Assembly: GCF_036898095.1 (NCBI RefSeq)
Contig: NC_090751.1
Location: forward strand, 74,066,432-74,130,431
From: Palaemon carinicauda
Taxonomy: Eukaryota > Arthropoda > Malacostraca > Decapoda > Palaemonidae
Length of the DNA stretch: 64,000 nt
Direction of reading: 5' to 3'
The position numbers were made by a program, and so were the translations under genes. Numbering within the stretch: position 1 is the stretch's first letter; each line of letters begins with the position of its first letter. Under the pieces are notes generated by a model. The model saw nothing but the letters and a program-made list of their open reading frames with translations, was not told where the DNA came from and did not search any database. Positions 52,346 through 63,679 of this stretch are shown here, one piece after another.

Positions 52346-54230
52346 GGGTGCTGAAGACATGGAATGTGCTACAGTACCCTGCACCAGGCGGGTGAAGTTG
52401 CCTTGTGGCCACAAGACTTGCCGGAAGCATGCTGATTGTCATGTTTCCAAAAATTCCTTTGCCATCTGGGAACCCACTAACTGCTGTGTGTGCAAGGACC
52501 TGATTTACATGGGTTTCCACACTACCAACATCTCCCAGGACTAGAAAGCGCAGGCTCAGAAGACCATTAAGCATTGGGTGAAAGGCTTCCAGAAGAGCTC
52601 TCAACAAGGTTCCCCTTACCCTCCTTCAATGGAACTTAAGAACTTCCTCTTCCCTAATGCCGATGGGACTGCTGTTTTTGGTCACCAGATACCGACAGTC
52701 CAACTCTAGCCGGTACAACTAGATTAGGCAGATGATGAAGTTCAGGACACTCTTCAGGTGATGAGCTTGGATGCCAACAACATGTCGATGACCTCTTCTG
52801 TGACGTCAAAGAGAGAGAGGATCCTGCTGACTACGTAAGCCTCTGATGAGTCCCTAGATGTCCATCAGGTAAGGACAGCTCCTAGTACTTCTTTGGCCCA
52901 ATCCCCCATCCCTGTATCTACTGCCCCAGCCTCTACCTCTACTTCTGTTCCTACTCCGAATACACCTTTGTTCCCTGGTCACATGGTATTCATGGAAAAT
53001 ATCTATGCCGAACATACAAGAATTCAAGCGCCCTTAGAGGCAAAGATAGAGGCTTTTCAGCAGGCACCTAAGTCCAAGGCTACACCAACGTCGAGTCTTC
53101 CAGATTGCTCGCCGAAGAATCCTTGGTGTTATACAGAGTATATGGCTCTGAGTGAAGGGTAACTCCACAGTGGAGAAGGTGTGGGATCTAAGTCGGTCTT
53201 CGACTTAGAATTCTACCCCTCGATTGATAGTTATCCTTTACTGCTATTTAAAGCTGAACTCTGAAGCGTTCATAAGGGATGATAAAACCCCCAAGGAAAC
53301 TATAAACCTGGACAACAACAAAGCTCAAACCTTATTGGTAATGGAGCTAAAGATGGCCAAGTTTACCTACACTTAACTTTCTGCCTCTGGCAGGAAACCA
53401 GACACATTTATTGCTCCAAAGGATACTGTCTTTCCGTTCACCTCAAAACGTTTAGAAGCTTTGAAGATAGCAGTAATTGAAGGTAGGCCACTGCCATTGA
53501 TAGAGGAGTGCTAACCTATGATTCGGACAGTTGGGAAGATGTCCAGCACACCTTTACAATCAGGAAACTGGATAGGGACATCGGAGGCTAACAATTAAAA
53601 AAAAAGGTTGCCTAGAATTCTGGAATTCGTGTTGAAGACAGAATTGGAAGAGAAAGAGGGGCTGTCTGCTTCTTTGTCCCACTAGTCCTATATGGGAATG
53701 CTGATTGGGAACTACTAAAAATCAGACCTCTTCCCAGCCCTGGCTAAAGACTTATCTGGCTACCTTCCAGAGGGATCTGCATGCTTTCTTTTTAGCCAAA
53801 AGAGCCTGCAGAGTGCACGTCCTACCCAAAACAACAATTAGACATGAGCCTAAAAAGTTTATTGAACATCTGGGGGGAAAATCTCTTTCCTTAGAAAGTG
53901 GTCAAGGAGGTAATGGACAGGAGAATAAGAGGTGGAGTATGTCCTCTAAGAGGAAATTCCCCCCCGGAGAAGGACCTTAACTTAAAGGCAAGAATCCTAG
54001 AAGACCTTTTAAAGGCAGGAAAACCTTTCCTGCTGCGACAGCCTCTGTTGCCACTATCCCCCATAATGTGTCCAACCTTCAACCCAGTCTATGAAAGGGC
54101 CACTACGACATTTCACCTGGTCAGAGCTCAAGGGAAAAATGCTAGTGGCAAAGGAAGGTCTGGTAGGGGCCGAGGAAGCAGAGGCCCATCATATAGAGAG
54201 GCAGGTCATTCAAAACAACAATGAGGAGCT
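52346..54230 (+). pseudogene. DIRS-3 Gag
   Basis: After the splice acceptor the frame gives GAEDMECATVPC, then CGHKTCRKHADCHVSKNSF and NCCVCKDLIYM (52347-52544), the Cys/His-rich module also seen in DIRS-2. Further parts, in changing frames: IEAFQQAPKSKATP and NPWCYTEYMALSEG (52893-53162), TFIRKLDRDIGG-like, HAFFLAKRACRVHVLPKT and IRHEPKKF (53705-53860). A basic Gly/Arg tail GKGRSGRGRGSRGPS (54140-54200) ends it. Gag binds element RNA. Multiple stops and shifts make it a relic. Confidence 0.75.
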
Positions 54231-55627
54231 TCCGGTAGGGGGAAAGACTCTTATCTTTTCAGGGATCAATGGGAGATCGATCCTTGGGCTCACAGCATAG
54301 TCTCAAAAGGACTAGGCTGGAAATGGAGACAGAAACCACCCCAGATCAAGAGGTTCTTCCAACCCACAAACCCATTCTTGGAAGATTATGTACAGAATCT
54401 TCTCTGAAAGGGATTTATCCATTGCACAAAGTCCATGAACTTTCAAGGATGGCTATTCTGCGTGCCAAAGAGAGATTCGAGCACTCTTCGAACTATTCTG
54501 GAATTGTCCGTACTAAACAAATTCATTCTTAACAACAGCTTCCAGATGCTAACTATCTCGTAAATATGGAACCTGCTACACCAGGGGACCTACACAGTCT
54601 TCATAGATATTACCGACGCCTCATAGGCCAGCACTTTTACCCCTACCTTGGTTTCAAACTGGAAAGAAAGGCCTACATATTCAGAGCTATGCCTTTCGGA
54701 CTTAGAATAACTACAAGGATTTTAACAAAACTAGTCGAGACCATTGTCCACCAAATCCAGAACAAAGGCCTTCAAGTGATGGTATACCTAGATAACTGGT
54801 TAGTCTGGGCTGCAGCGAAGTCGGAATGGCTTCTAGCAACTCTGAAAGTGATGAAATTCCTACAATCTCAGAGCTTTCAAATCAACCTCAAAAAGTCCAG
54901 GCTTTCTCCAAATCACAGATTTCAGTGGCTAAGGCTTCACTGGATTCTAAAGTCACACATCCTATCTCTACCTTAGGGCAAGAGAAAGGAAATAGCAAAC
55001 TCTGTAAGGTGCCTACTTCGCAAAATAATCACCAGACGTCAACAGGAAAGAGTCTTAAGATCACTGCAGTTCACAGCCGTGACAGGCCCAATTCTAAAAG
55101 CAAGAATAAGGGATGCCAAAGCCTCTGGAGAAGAAAGACATCAAATGCTCGGAGAGATGTTCACCACAAAACCCCGGCTTTACTGCACAAACAGCTCAAG
55201 TCGTGGTCCACTTCCAAGAGCTTGTCGACTCACGTCCTTCTGCAGTATCCTCCTCCTGACGTGACAATATACATGGACGCCTTGGAACAGGTTTGGGGGT
55301 GACATTCCCCTTCCAAGATGAAACAGGGTCAGTGGTCAGCCATATTTCAGAAATTCCATATCAACATTCTGGAAGCCATAACAGTGTTTCTAACTCTGAA
55401 GAGACTGAACCCAAAGAAAAAACACACATCAAATTAGTTTTTGACAGCAAGACGATAGTCCTCTGCATCAACAGACAGGGCTCCAAGTCTCCTCAGATCA
55501 AACATGGGATTTTAACCATTCTCATTTTGGCAAAGCGGAGAAATTGGCATCTCTCAGCGGTTCACTTAGAAGGGGTTCGCAATGCGATGGCGGACGCCCT
55601 ATAAAGATGTAAGCCTCTGGAAACAGA
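54231..55627 (+). pseudogene. DIRS-3 reverse transcriptase and RNase H
   Basis: RT: GWLFCVPKRDS-like in broken frame (about 54440-54480), YPYLGFKLERKAYIFRAMPF (54640-54700), and VMVYLDNWLVWAA in which YLDDW has become YLDNW (54777-54815). FQINLKKSRLSPNHRFQWL follows. RNase H: VTIYMDALEQVWG (catalytic Asp, 55260-55300), IKLVFDSKTIVLCINRQGSK and HLEGVRNAMADAL (55425-55604). At least four frames are used. Both the altered catalytic box and the breaks argue that it is inactive. Confidence 0.82.
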
Positions 55628-57008
55628 ATGGTCTATAGAGGTAAAATCATTCTGTTTCATCCTAGATCAAGTCCTAGAACTGCAAAAAGATCTCTTAGCG
55701 ATGAGGTTCAACAAGACGCTTCCCCGGTATGTAGCACCAAACTTAGATCCAGAAGCGGCGGGGACAGATGCTATGTCACTGAATTGGAACCAGTGATCTC
55801 ACAATTACCTCTTTCCACTATTCAACCTCCTAAAGAAAGTCCTGAACAAACTGCAGACTTTCAAAGGGACAGCAGCACTATTGGCCCCAAATTGGCCCAA
55901 GAGCATTTGGTATCCTCTTCTTCTGGAACTCAAACCTCACCAGATCCCTCTACGGTCTCCATTGATGTCCCAGGATGTTCAACAGAAGACTGTCTGCACT
56001 TCCTCCTGGACAACGAAAAACCTTCAGCTCATGATTTTCTTGCCCTAGCAGCTCAAAAAAAATTCTGAGTTACGAAGGAGAATTTTGTTTTTATAGAAGA
56101 ATACAAGTCCAATACTATGAAATGACGATACTTGTCTTTCTGGAAAAATGGGTGGAATTCGCTAAAGTACATCAGTCCTCTTCCATTACTATGGACTTCT
56201 GTATTTCTTTCTTTTCTTCACTACACAAACAAGCTTCGGCCTCTACTACTATTGCCTCATGTAAATCGGCACTAATCAGACTTATCACTTATGCTTTTGA
56301 TATAGAACTTAATAGCGAACTATTCAATAAGATCCCGAATGGTTGTGCTAAATTGAAATCAAATGCTCATCCCAAGGACATCTCATGGTCATTGGATAAA
56401 GTCTTGCACTTAGCCTCCTCAATAAATAACGAAACTACCTCTTTGAGGGATCTTACTCAAAAATCAATGTTTTTGCTTGCTATGGCTTCTGGTGCTACAG
56501 TCAGCAAGATTGTGGCACTTTCAAGGGATGATGTCCACATTGAATTCTTGGAATCCGGGGGAGGTAAGTCTTTACCCAGGTCCTGCATTTCTGGCTAAAA
56601 ATGAACTTCCCACAAAACATTGGGGGTCTTGGAAGATCGTTCAACTAAAGGAAGACCCTTCTCTGTGCCCCTTGGAATGCCTTAAGGCGTACCTATTAGA
56701 GAGTGGGACCTTTAAAGGTGGACAACTTTTTAAGGGAGACAACAGGATCTAATCTCTTTTTGAAACAGCTAAGGTTCAAACTCACCTATTTTATCAGAAG
56801 GGTTGACCCTGATAGTATGCCAATGGGTCATGACACAAGGAAAGTTACCTCTTCCTTAATCTTCTTCCAGTATATGTTCTTTGAAGGCTTACACGGTTAC
56901 ACAGGATGGAAATCTTTAAGAGTTTTTTTCAAACATTACTTGCGTCAATTGGAAGAGATTAAACACTTTGTGATGGCTCCTGGTAGAGTGATTAAACCAG
57001 CTTCTTAG
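55628..57008 (+). pseudogene. DIRS-3 tyrosine recombinase and preceding segment
   Basis: The stretch at 55628-56068 corresponds to the region after RNase H (CSTEDCLHFLLDNEKPSAHDF is shared with DIRS-2). The recombinase follows from about 56110: KWVEFAKVHQSSSITMDFCI, SWSLDKVLHLASSINNE, then SGATVSKIVALSRDD, where the catalytic Arg of GARVSE is Thr. After a frameshift near 56560 come MGHDTRKVTSS (HxxR present) and FFKHYLRQL (Tyr present). With the first Arg lost and the frame broken, it cannot act as a recombinase. Confidence 0.82.
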
Positions 57009-57647
57009 TGTTGTACATGGACTCTTATGGATTGTATAATTGGGATTTTTCCACTCTACATAGTGCAAGTGGAATAATATTCTTATTTGCTATGTGTCTG
57101 TTAAACTATAAATACAGTGAAGAGTCAAAGGTGATATTCTCCTCTTATTATATGAAATGTTATTATCAAGTGTCTTTATTACATAATTTTGTGGTGAAAA
57201 CTTCTGTTTTCTACACATTAAATGTACATACTGTTGCACCAATTATTGTTACATTTATGAATTTTTTTAAATAATAAAAGATTATAGTTCTTTTTGCGTT
57301 TCCTTTATATGGACCTACCATACCCAAATAAAAAAGCAGTGTACCTACATTTTTAACCCTTCTTTTTTACTAACTTCGGTCTGATAGATCACTTTGAACA
57401 AAGATTTTATTTACAATGAGTGGGACTGTGCAGATTTTGTTCCTACGTAATTTACAAAAAAACTCCCTTAAGCTGTTCATAGCCTGGAGCTGTTGTCCCA
57501 ACTGCTATGTGGAGGTGTAAACACACCTATTTCTGACACACTATTCATAATGGGACCTTTGTCTTTATATAATTATTGAGAGATTTAAGAACTCAAATGG
57601 GTTAAAAATTCCAACTGGCCACAACTGAGAATGTTAATTCTCTGGTA
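57009..57647 (+). other. DIRS-3 3' untranslated part
   Basis: AT-rich region after the recombinase stop, with no recognisable motif. It includes a possible polyadenylation signal AATAAAAG near 57273. Confidence 0.45.
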
Positions 57648-57745
57648 CACTTCCATCAGGACGACATGGCTTGAGCCTAAAAAAGGCATTTAGACATAAG
57701 TAAAATCTATTTCAGGGTGAGATAGCCATGTAGTCCTGATGGACC
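57648..57745 (+). repeat. DIRS-3 internal complementary region
   Basis: CTTCCATCAGGACGACATGGCTTGAGCC is followed by AAAATCTATTTCAGGGTGAG and GCCATGTAGTCCTGATGG. It thus carries the complements of two element tips back to back, as at 15185-15295 in DIRS-2. Confidence 0.75.
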
Positions 57746-57789
57746 CGATCGTTACTTTTTGTCCCCTACCAATTCTCAGTGTGAGGTGG

Positions 57790-58125
57790 GATGGCTGCTG
57801 CTGGAATGGCGAACCAGCAATTATGTTTTTAGCACACTGGGATCGGAGTTGTAACGGGTCTCTCTTCCATATATCCAATCCTATCCTATATCCTTCAAGA
57901 CAAGGACAACTCTATTCGGGGAAGGATAGATGCGGCTTGATTTAAACACATCCCTGTTTCAGATAATATCTCTCAGGATATTCGCTCCAGGGGATAGAAC
58001 CCTGTGATACCTCTATAGGCAAAATCCTCTGGTATATCACTAACAGAAATATCCCAAGAAGAAAGCTGCCTTTGAGGAACTTCCATCAGGACGACATGGC
58101 TATCTCACCCAAAAATAGATTTTTC
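57790..58125 (+). repeat. DIRS-3 right inverted terminal repeat
   Basis: Ends with TCAGGACGACATGGCTATCTC and ACCCAAAAATAGATTTTTCC. The inner 240 bp are mirrored at 50138-50375. Confidence 0.85.
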
Positions 58126-58166
58126 CTATGTCAAAATTCCTTATATGTATATGTACATATATACAT

Positions 58167-58239
<73 letters not shown>

Positions 58240-58271
58240 TATATACAATATATATATATAAACATATATAT

Positions 58272-58325
<54 letters not shown>

Positions 58326-58435
58326 CCTACATTAGTACAAACCATAGTTGTACCCATAGGAAAAGAAAACAGTGCAAGCTGAAACAACAAACTCCACTTG
58401 GATTTTAGCTGTGGTTGAGAGTGGATATTCTCTTC
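58126..58435. repeat. (AT)n microsatellite and flanks
   Basis: (AT)n from about 58170 to 58321 with a few ATAC and ATAA interruptions. The flanks are not coding. Confidence 0.9.
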
Positions 58436-59185
58436 CATGCTCCTAGAACTGACTTGCTTAATTTTTTTACCTTTTCTTTCACAGGTGTGTGTTGTGGGTG
58501 TGCTTGAGGAGGCACAATACGCAGGTTTGTCCACGCGTGGCATAGCAGCGAGTGAGTGTCAAAGATGGAGACAGATCCTCACTCACTCTGCACTATGTCG
58601 TGCAAATCACACTCCTGCATGCAGGCCTCTCCATGCGATGAATGTTGAAAGTGACCATCCTGCCAGTGGAAAGGGTATGGTAGAAGGAGAAGATATCAAA
58701 AGGGGATTCTTCACCTTCGGGATCTTCCTTGAAGTCAAAGAATTCCTGACTTCTCCTTCTCTCTCCTGGTCTCTTCTTAGTCTCTTCTCGTTCCATTTCC
58801 TCCAGGAGACGATCAAGCAAGAGCGGTTGCTGTTTAACCTTTTGGCAACCCTCAGGTCAAGAAGTTCTTCCCATCTCCCCTAATGAGACATAGAAACCTT
58901 CCTCTATTTGGGTGTCTATCTCTTGTGACCTTCCTTTGGACTTTCAGGTCACTCATTGAAGAACAGACTGCTCGAGATGTTAGTGAATGGGACTCGGCAG
59001 GAGAATGTTTCTGCTCCTGCCAGGATTGGCCTTGGTAATTCCCTTTACAGACCTGACAGGACGGAGCCCCTTCTGTTCGGTCTCTTAGCCTGGAAACCTT
59101 CGTCCTCCACAGCACATCCTCTCCTATCAAAGGATCTGTTGGGTAGCGCTTCCCCAGCACCCTTTCCGCTTGGGATGAGTGTGTA
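58436..59185 (+). other. Unassigned segment with a candidate exon (58486-58883)
   Basis: A pyrimidine-rich stretch TTTTTTTACCTTTTCTTTCACAG ends at about 58484 and is followed by an open forward frame of about 130 codons: [19 protein letters not shown], then [19 protein letters not shown] and HAMNVESDHPASGKG. I do not recognise the protein. The reverse strand also has frames of up to 102 codons. It could be a further retroelement's Gag exon, because the DIRS Gag exons here have the same kind of acceptor, but this is a guess. Confidence 0.25.
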
Positions 59186-60813
59186 CTTCAAAGCCTAGTC
59201 ATAGGATATTGCCGAACTCTAATGCTCACAAATATCAAAATCAGACCTATATGCAGTAGCAACAGGAAAACCCCAAATGCTATAGGTGTGGTAAGACTGA
59301 TCATCTTGCATAAAAAGCAAGGAAATGCCCTACTACAGGACAAACATGCCAGAATAGTAGAAAGACGGGACATTTTTTAAATGTTTGTAAATTACTTAAA
59401 CAGTATGCAAAGAAAATAAATGCAGCAGTTAATACTATAAGCCAAAAGAATAATGCAGAATATGATCATGATAATCAGGATAGGTCAGACACTGATTCTG
59501 CATTTCGCATTAATTCCGTCAACAAAGGTGCAAAGAAACACATATTGGTAGAAGTGATCATAAATGGTAAACCAATTGTAATGCAAGTTGACACAGCAGC
59601 TGATGTATCAAATATGTCTGAGAAAACAGCTAAAACCATTCCTAATTTTTTATTAGAAGGTACAAATAGAGTTCTGGAAGGTTTTAATGGTTTTGATATT
59701 CAGGTAATAGGTGCTTCAAACGTAGAAGTACAGTATAAAGATCAGTAGTTAGATAGAATGCCATCAACGGTAGTTAAAGGTAAAGGACAAACTTTACTAG
59801 GTTTGGATTGGCTACATTATTTAAAATTAGATTGGCCTAGTATTTTGAAGGTTACAGGTACACAAGATGAATACAAGCATGAAGTGTCTGTGGATAATAT
59901 TCTATCACAGTTTCAAGACGTATTTGAAGATGAAGTTGGTACAGTAAAGAACGCAAAGGCAATCTTAGTTTTAAAATCAGATAGTACTCCTAGATTTTTT
60001 GTTCCAAGACCAGTACCATATGCATTGAAAACTGCAGTTGAAACAGATATCAAAAGGTTACAAAGTGAAGGTTCTTGGGGAAAAGTTACATACTCAGATT
60101 GGGCTATACCATTAGTTCCTATTGTGAAGGAAAATGGTCAGGTTAGGTTATGTGGAGATTACAAGGTAACGTTGAATCCACAGCTTCAGGTAGCTCAACA
60201 TTCATTACCAAATCCAAAGGACATGTTTGCAACTATGTCAGGATATACTTTATTTTCTAAGTTAGATCTTAGACAAGCATTTCAACAGCTTCCCATGGAT
60301 AAAAATTCACAAGAACTATGTACAGTAAATGCATCCTTAGGTTTGTATAGACCAAAGATATTTACTTATGGAGTAGCAAGTAGTCCAGCTATATGGCAAC
60401 AAACTATGGATAAGATTTTTCCAGAAATGCAAGGAGTATTTATTTTCATAAATGATATTTTAGTCTCTGGTAAAGATAAAAGAGAACATAGAGAAAGATT
60501 GCAGGCAGTTCTGACGAAGTTGAAGGAACATAATTTTAGAGTAAATAAGAACAAATGTATTTTAGAAGTTGATTCAGTGAAATACTTAGTTTTTGTAATT
60601 AAAGGCAAAGGTATTCACAAGACTAAGGAGTAAATTGAAGCAGTGATATCAACAAAGGTACCAGAAAATGTTGAGGCACTACAATCATTTTTAGGCTTAG
60701 TAACATTTTATGGAAATTTTATTCAGAATTTATCTAGAATCGCACATCCATTGCATAACTTACTGAATAAGGGTGTAGAGTGGAATTGGACAAAAGATTG
60801 TCAGGAATCTTTT
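59186..60813 (+). pseudogene. gypsy-A family pol remnant: Gag knuckles, protease, RT
   Basis: Gag knuckle CYRCGKTDHLA (59282-59315), its second half damaged (a Cys replaced by Ser in CQNSRKTGHF), and protease QVDTAADVSNMSEK (59583-59625). A TAG stands at 59746. RT then has LDLRQAFQQLP and FIFINDILVSGK, where FIDD has become FIND (60440-60470). A TAA stands at 60631 and YLGF has become YLVF. RT is inactive. It stops at CQESF where the dispersed repeat is inserted. Confidence 0.88.
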
Positions 60814-61437
60814 TATTAATATTATTACTTGCTAAGCTATAACCCTAGTTGGAAAAGCAGGATGCTATAACCCTAGTTGGAAAAGCAGGATGCTAAAAGC
60901 CCAGAGGCTCCAACAGAGAAAATAGCCTAGCGAGGAAAGGAAAAAAGGAAATTAGAATATCTTAAGATGAGTAACGACATTAAAATAAATATCTCCTCTA
61001 TAAACTATAAAAAACTTTAACAAAACAAGAGGAAGAGAAATAAGATAGAAGACCATGGTACAGAGGCCATAGCACTACCCAAGACTAAAGAACAATGGTT
61101 TGATTTTGGAGTGTCCTTCTCCTAAAAGAACTGCTGACCATAACTTAAGTGTCTCTTCTACCCTTACCAAGAGGAAAGTGGCCCCTGAACAATTAGTGCA
61201 TGGTGTGAAGTAGAATTGTTTGGTAATCTGTGTTGTGAGGTGTATGAGGACAGAGGAGAATATGTAAAGAATGGGTCAGACTATTCAGTGTGTGTGTGTG
61301 CGTGTACCAAAAGGGAAAATGAACCCTAACCAGAGAGAAGGTTCCAATCTAGTACCATCTGGACAGTCAAAACCCCAAACCTCTTTAGCAGTATTATCTC
61401 GACGAGTGGTTGGTGCCCTGGCCCCCCCTACTACCTT
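60814..61437 (+). repeat. Dispersed repeat, copy 3, inserted in a gypsy pol gene
   Basis: Starts TATTAATATTATTACTTGC with a partial internal duplication of CTAAGCTATAACCCTAGTTGG (near 60832 and 60864). It ends GGTGCCCTGGCCCCCCCTACTACC. The gypsy frame CQESF / ERIKQEI is cut exactly here: gypsy-A has AATCTTTTGAAAG at the same point, so the empty site is known. At most two bases (TT) could be duplicated. Confidence 0.88.
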
Positions 61438-63135
61438 GAAAGAATCAAGCAGGAAATATCATCACCTACATTTCTAGTGCATTATCAAATGAATTTACCA
61501 GTTAAATTAGTTTGTGATGAATGGGACATGGGTTTAGGTGCAGTATTATCTCAAGTAATGCCAGATGGAACAGGAAAGCCAATAGCTTTAGCTTTTAGAG
61601 TACTGAACAAGTCAGAAAGGAATTACTCTCAAGTAGAAAAAGAAGGTTTAGCATTAGTGTTATGGAGATAAAAATTTTTATATGTATCTTTATGAAAGGA
61701 AAAAGTTCACACTTGTTACAGATCATAAACCTCTATTAGCAATATTGGGTCCATAAGCAAGTTTGCCTAAATTAGTAGCTGCAAGACTACAACGTGGGGC
61801 AATTACATTAGCGACATATCATTCTGATATAGAATATCGTCCTATGTCAAAGATGGGTAATGCTGATGCTTTATCTAGATTTCCAGTAGACAAAGCAACA
61901 GAAGAGTAGGATGACAGTATATTACTAGTTTCAGTATATGATGTACCCATTACAGTAAAAGATATTGCACACAATACCAAGAAAGACCCAATACTTAGTA
62001 AGGTTTTAGAGAGTTTAATGACAGGACTTATCTGGAAATGAGGCAAATTGTAAACCCTAAAAAGATATATGCAGTAAATTGAGTATAGCACAAGGTTGTA
62101 TAATGAAAGGGTCAAGATTAATCATTCCTAGTTCACTGAGGAATAAGGTTTTATCTGAAATACATGCTGATCAACAAGGTATTGTCAGATCAAAGTCTAT
62201 TGCAAGGACTTTTGTCTGGTGGCCAGGTATAGATAGAGATATTGAATTATTTGTAAGAAATTGTATGAATTGTGTTACGCAACAGAATAATCCTCAATTT
62301 ACTAGAATGCACCCATGGGAATTTATTAGGTGATTTGTTTTTGATAGATGTAGATGCTTTCAGTAAGTGGTCAGAAGTAATTCCAATGAAGACAACAACA
62401 TCTTACGCAACTGTTAAATAATTAATGAAAATGTTTTCTACACATGGATTACCAGAAAGAATCGTAACTGATAATGGTCCACAGTTTACCTCACAGGAAT
62501 TTAAAGAGTTTTCTGATGTGAATAGTATTCAACGTGCATTTCTAGCAACATATCATCCTTCCATGAATGGAGAGGCTGAAAAATTTGTTCAAACATTAAA
62601 ACATAACATGAAATGCAGAAAAGCAAATTCAAATAACATATTTTTTAATGTGACAAAGTTTTATTTATTGTCTTATAGAACAACACCGCACAGCCCAACA
62701 GGTGTAACACCATCAAATTTGTTGATTGGGAGGAAGATTAGGTGTAAGTTAGATTTTTTGTATCCAAGTTTGCAAAGTGATTTAGAAGAAAAAGGGTATA
62801 AGCAATTAGAAAGTCTCCCAAAAGCAAGACATTTTTCCCCTTATTCTAATGTCATGGTAAGATCACACAATATTCCAGAAAAGTGGGTACCAGGAGAAAT
62901 TGTAAAAGAGATAGGAAATTTACATTATGATGTTCAAGTTGGTGGAAATTTTGTAAAACATCATTTTGATCAACTACAGCTATTAAATAAAAATCTTGTA
63001 GATCATGCGAATGTTAGAGATGAGAAATTTTCAGAAGTAGTTAAATCAGATATTAACCAAGATGCTCAAACATCAGATGAAGATTCAGAATCTATTCATG
63101 TACCAGTACAGGCTGAAGTTAGAGTACTTCCCTAA
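61438..63135 (+). pseudogene. gypsy-A family pol remnant: RNase H and integrase
   Basis: RNase H: PVKLVCDEWDMGLGAVLSQV (Asp kept) and QVEKEGLALVL. Then stops at about 61670 and 61755, VTDHKPLL, and GNADALSRF. Integrase finger: EIHADQQGIVRSKS and CMNCVTQQNNP (62155-62300). The core loses its first part (HIDFAGP missing, a deletion near 62330), then TDNGPQFTSQEF (62470-62505) and NGEAEKFVQTLK with the catalytic Glu. The C-terminal VMVRSHNIPEKWVPGEIV follows. The N-terminal Asp of the integrase triad is lost, so the enzyme is inactive. Confidence 0.88.
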
Positions 63136-63209
63136 AGGATAAATAGAAGGAAGCTCCCTGAGAGATTATATTTGTAGTTTTGTACAATGTCAAGTTAGGG
63201 GTAGGAGAC

Positions 63210-63679
63210 TGTTATGTATTTTGTACTGTAATAATATATGCGGTACGGGTATTAAGAGTAATGTTGTTCGGTATTGCATTGATAGAACATATTTTAACAT
63301 AGTTTATAAGTGTAGTAGCGTATGTAATGAATGATTTAATCCTTAATTAATTGTCCTAAAGTGAGGATGTGATTCTTCTTACATTTGTATTGCAGTAGGA
63401 TTCAATCTTTTATAGAGTGATGCTGATCCGTTATTTTTGTATTGTTGTGTACGAGGTTTGTTACATATTCTCACTCAAGACTCGGAAGTTCTTAGAGAAG
63501 AGCAGAAATGTAGACCTGAGAGAAATTAAACGTATTTTAAGAGGAAGTCTCTGATTATATCCCATCTACCCAGAAGACAAGTCAGCAAAGATGCCGGGAT
63601 AGGATTCCTTCTCAATAACAATATATTATTATTCCAGGGGAGTGAACTGATTTGAAGTAAGTGTGATATAGGCCAAACA
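63210..63679 (+). repeat. 3' LTR of the older gypsy-A copy
   Basis: Starts TGTTATGTATTTTGTACTG behind the purine tract, as in gypsy-A. Similarity is patchy in the middle and returns at GATGCCGGGATAGGATTCC and TTCCAGG. It ends at about GGCCAAACA. The divergence from 6747-7229 is far greater than between the two gypsy-A LTRs. Confidence 0.75.

Larger units (their letters stand above)
50138..58125 (+). mobile_element. DIRS-type retrotransposon (DIRS-3), defective
   Basis: The inverted repeat at 50138-50375 matches the inverse of 57790-58035, the left tip lacking roughly 95 bp found on the right. An internal complementary region lies at 57648-57745. Gag, RT/RNase H and tyrosine recombinase follow in the same order as in DIRS-2. 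The tip sequence AAAAATCTATTTTTGGGTGAG is shared with DIRS-2, so the two are related subfamilies. Many frame breaks and lost catalytic residues show that it is older. Confidence 0.85.
59186..63679 (+). mobile_element. Older, 5'-truncated copy of the gypsy-A family
   Basis: Coding sequence and 3' LTR clearly match gypsy-A (6747-12157), but with many differences, frame breaks and a repeat insertion at 60814-61437. It begins in Gag (SKPSHRILPNSNAHKYQ). It ends with a purine tract (AGGGGTAGGAGAC) and an LTR of about 470 bp from 63210. The 5' LTR and Gag start are absent. Confidence 0.92.
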
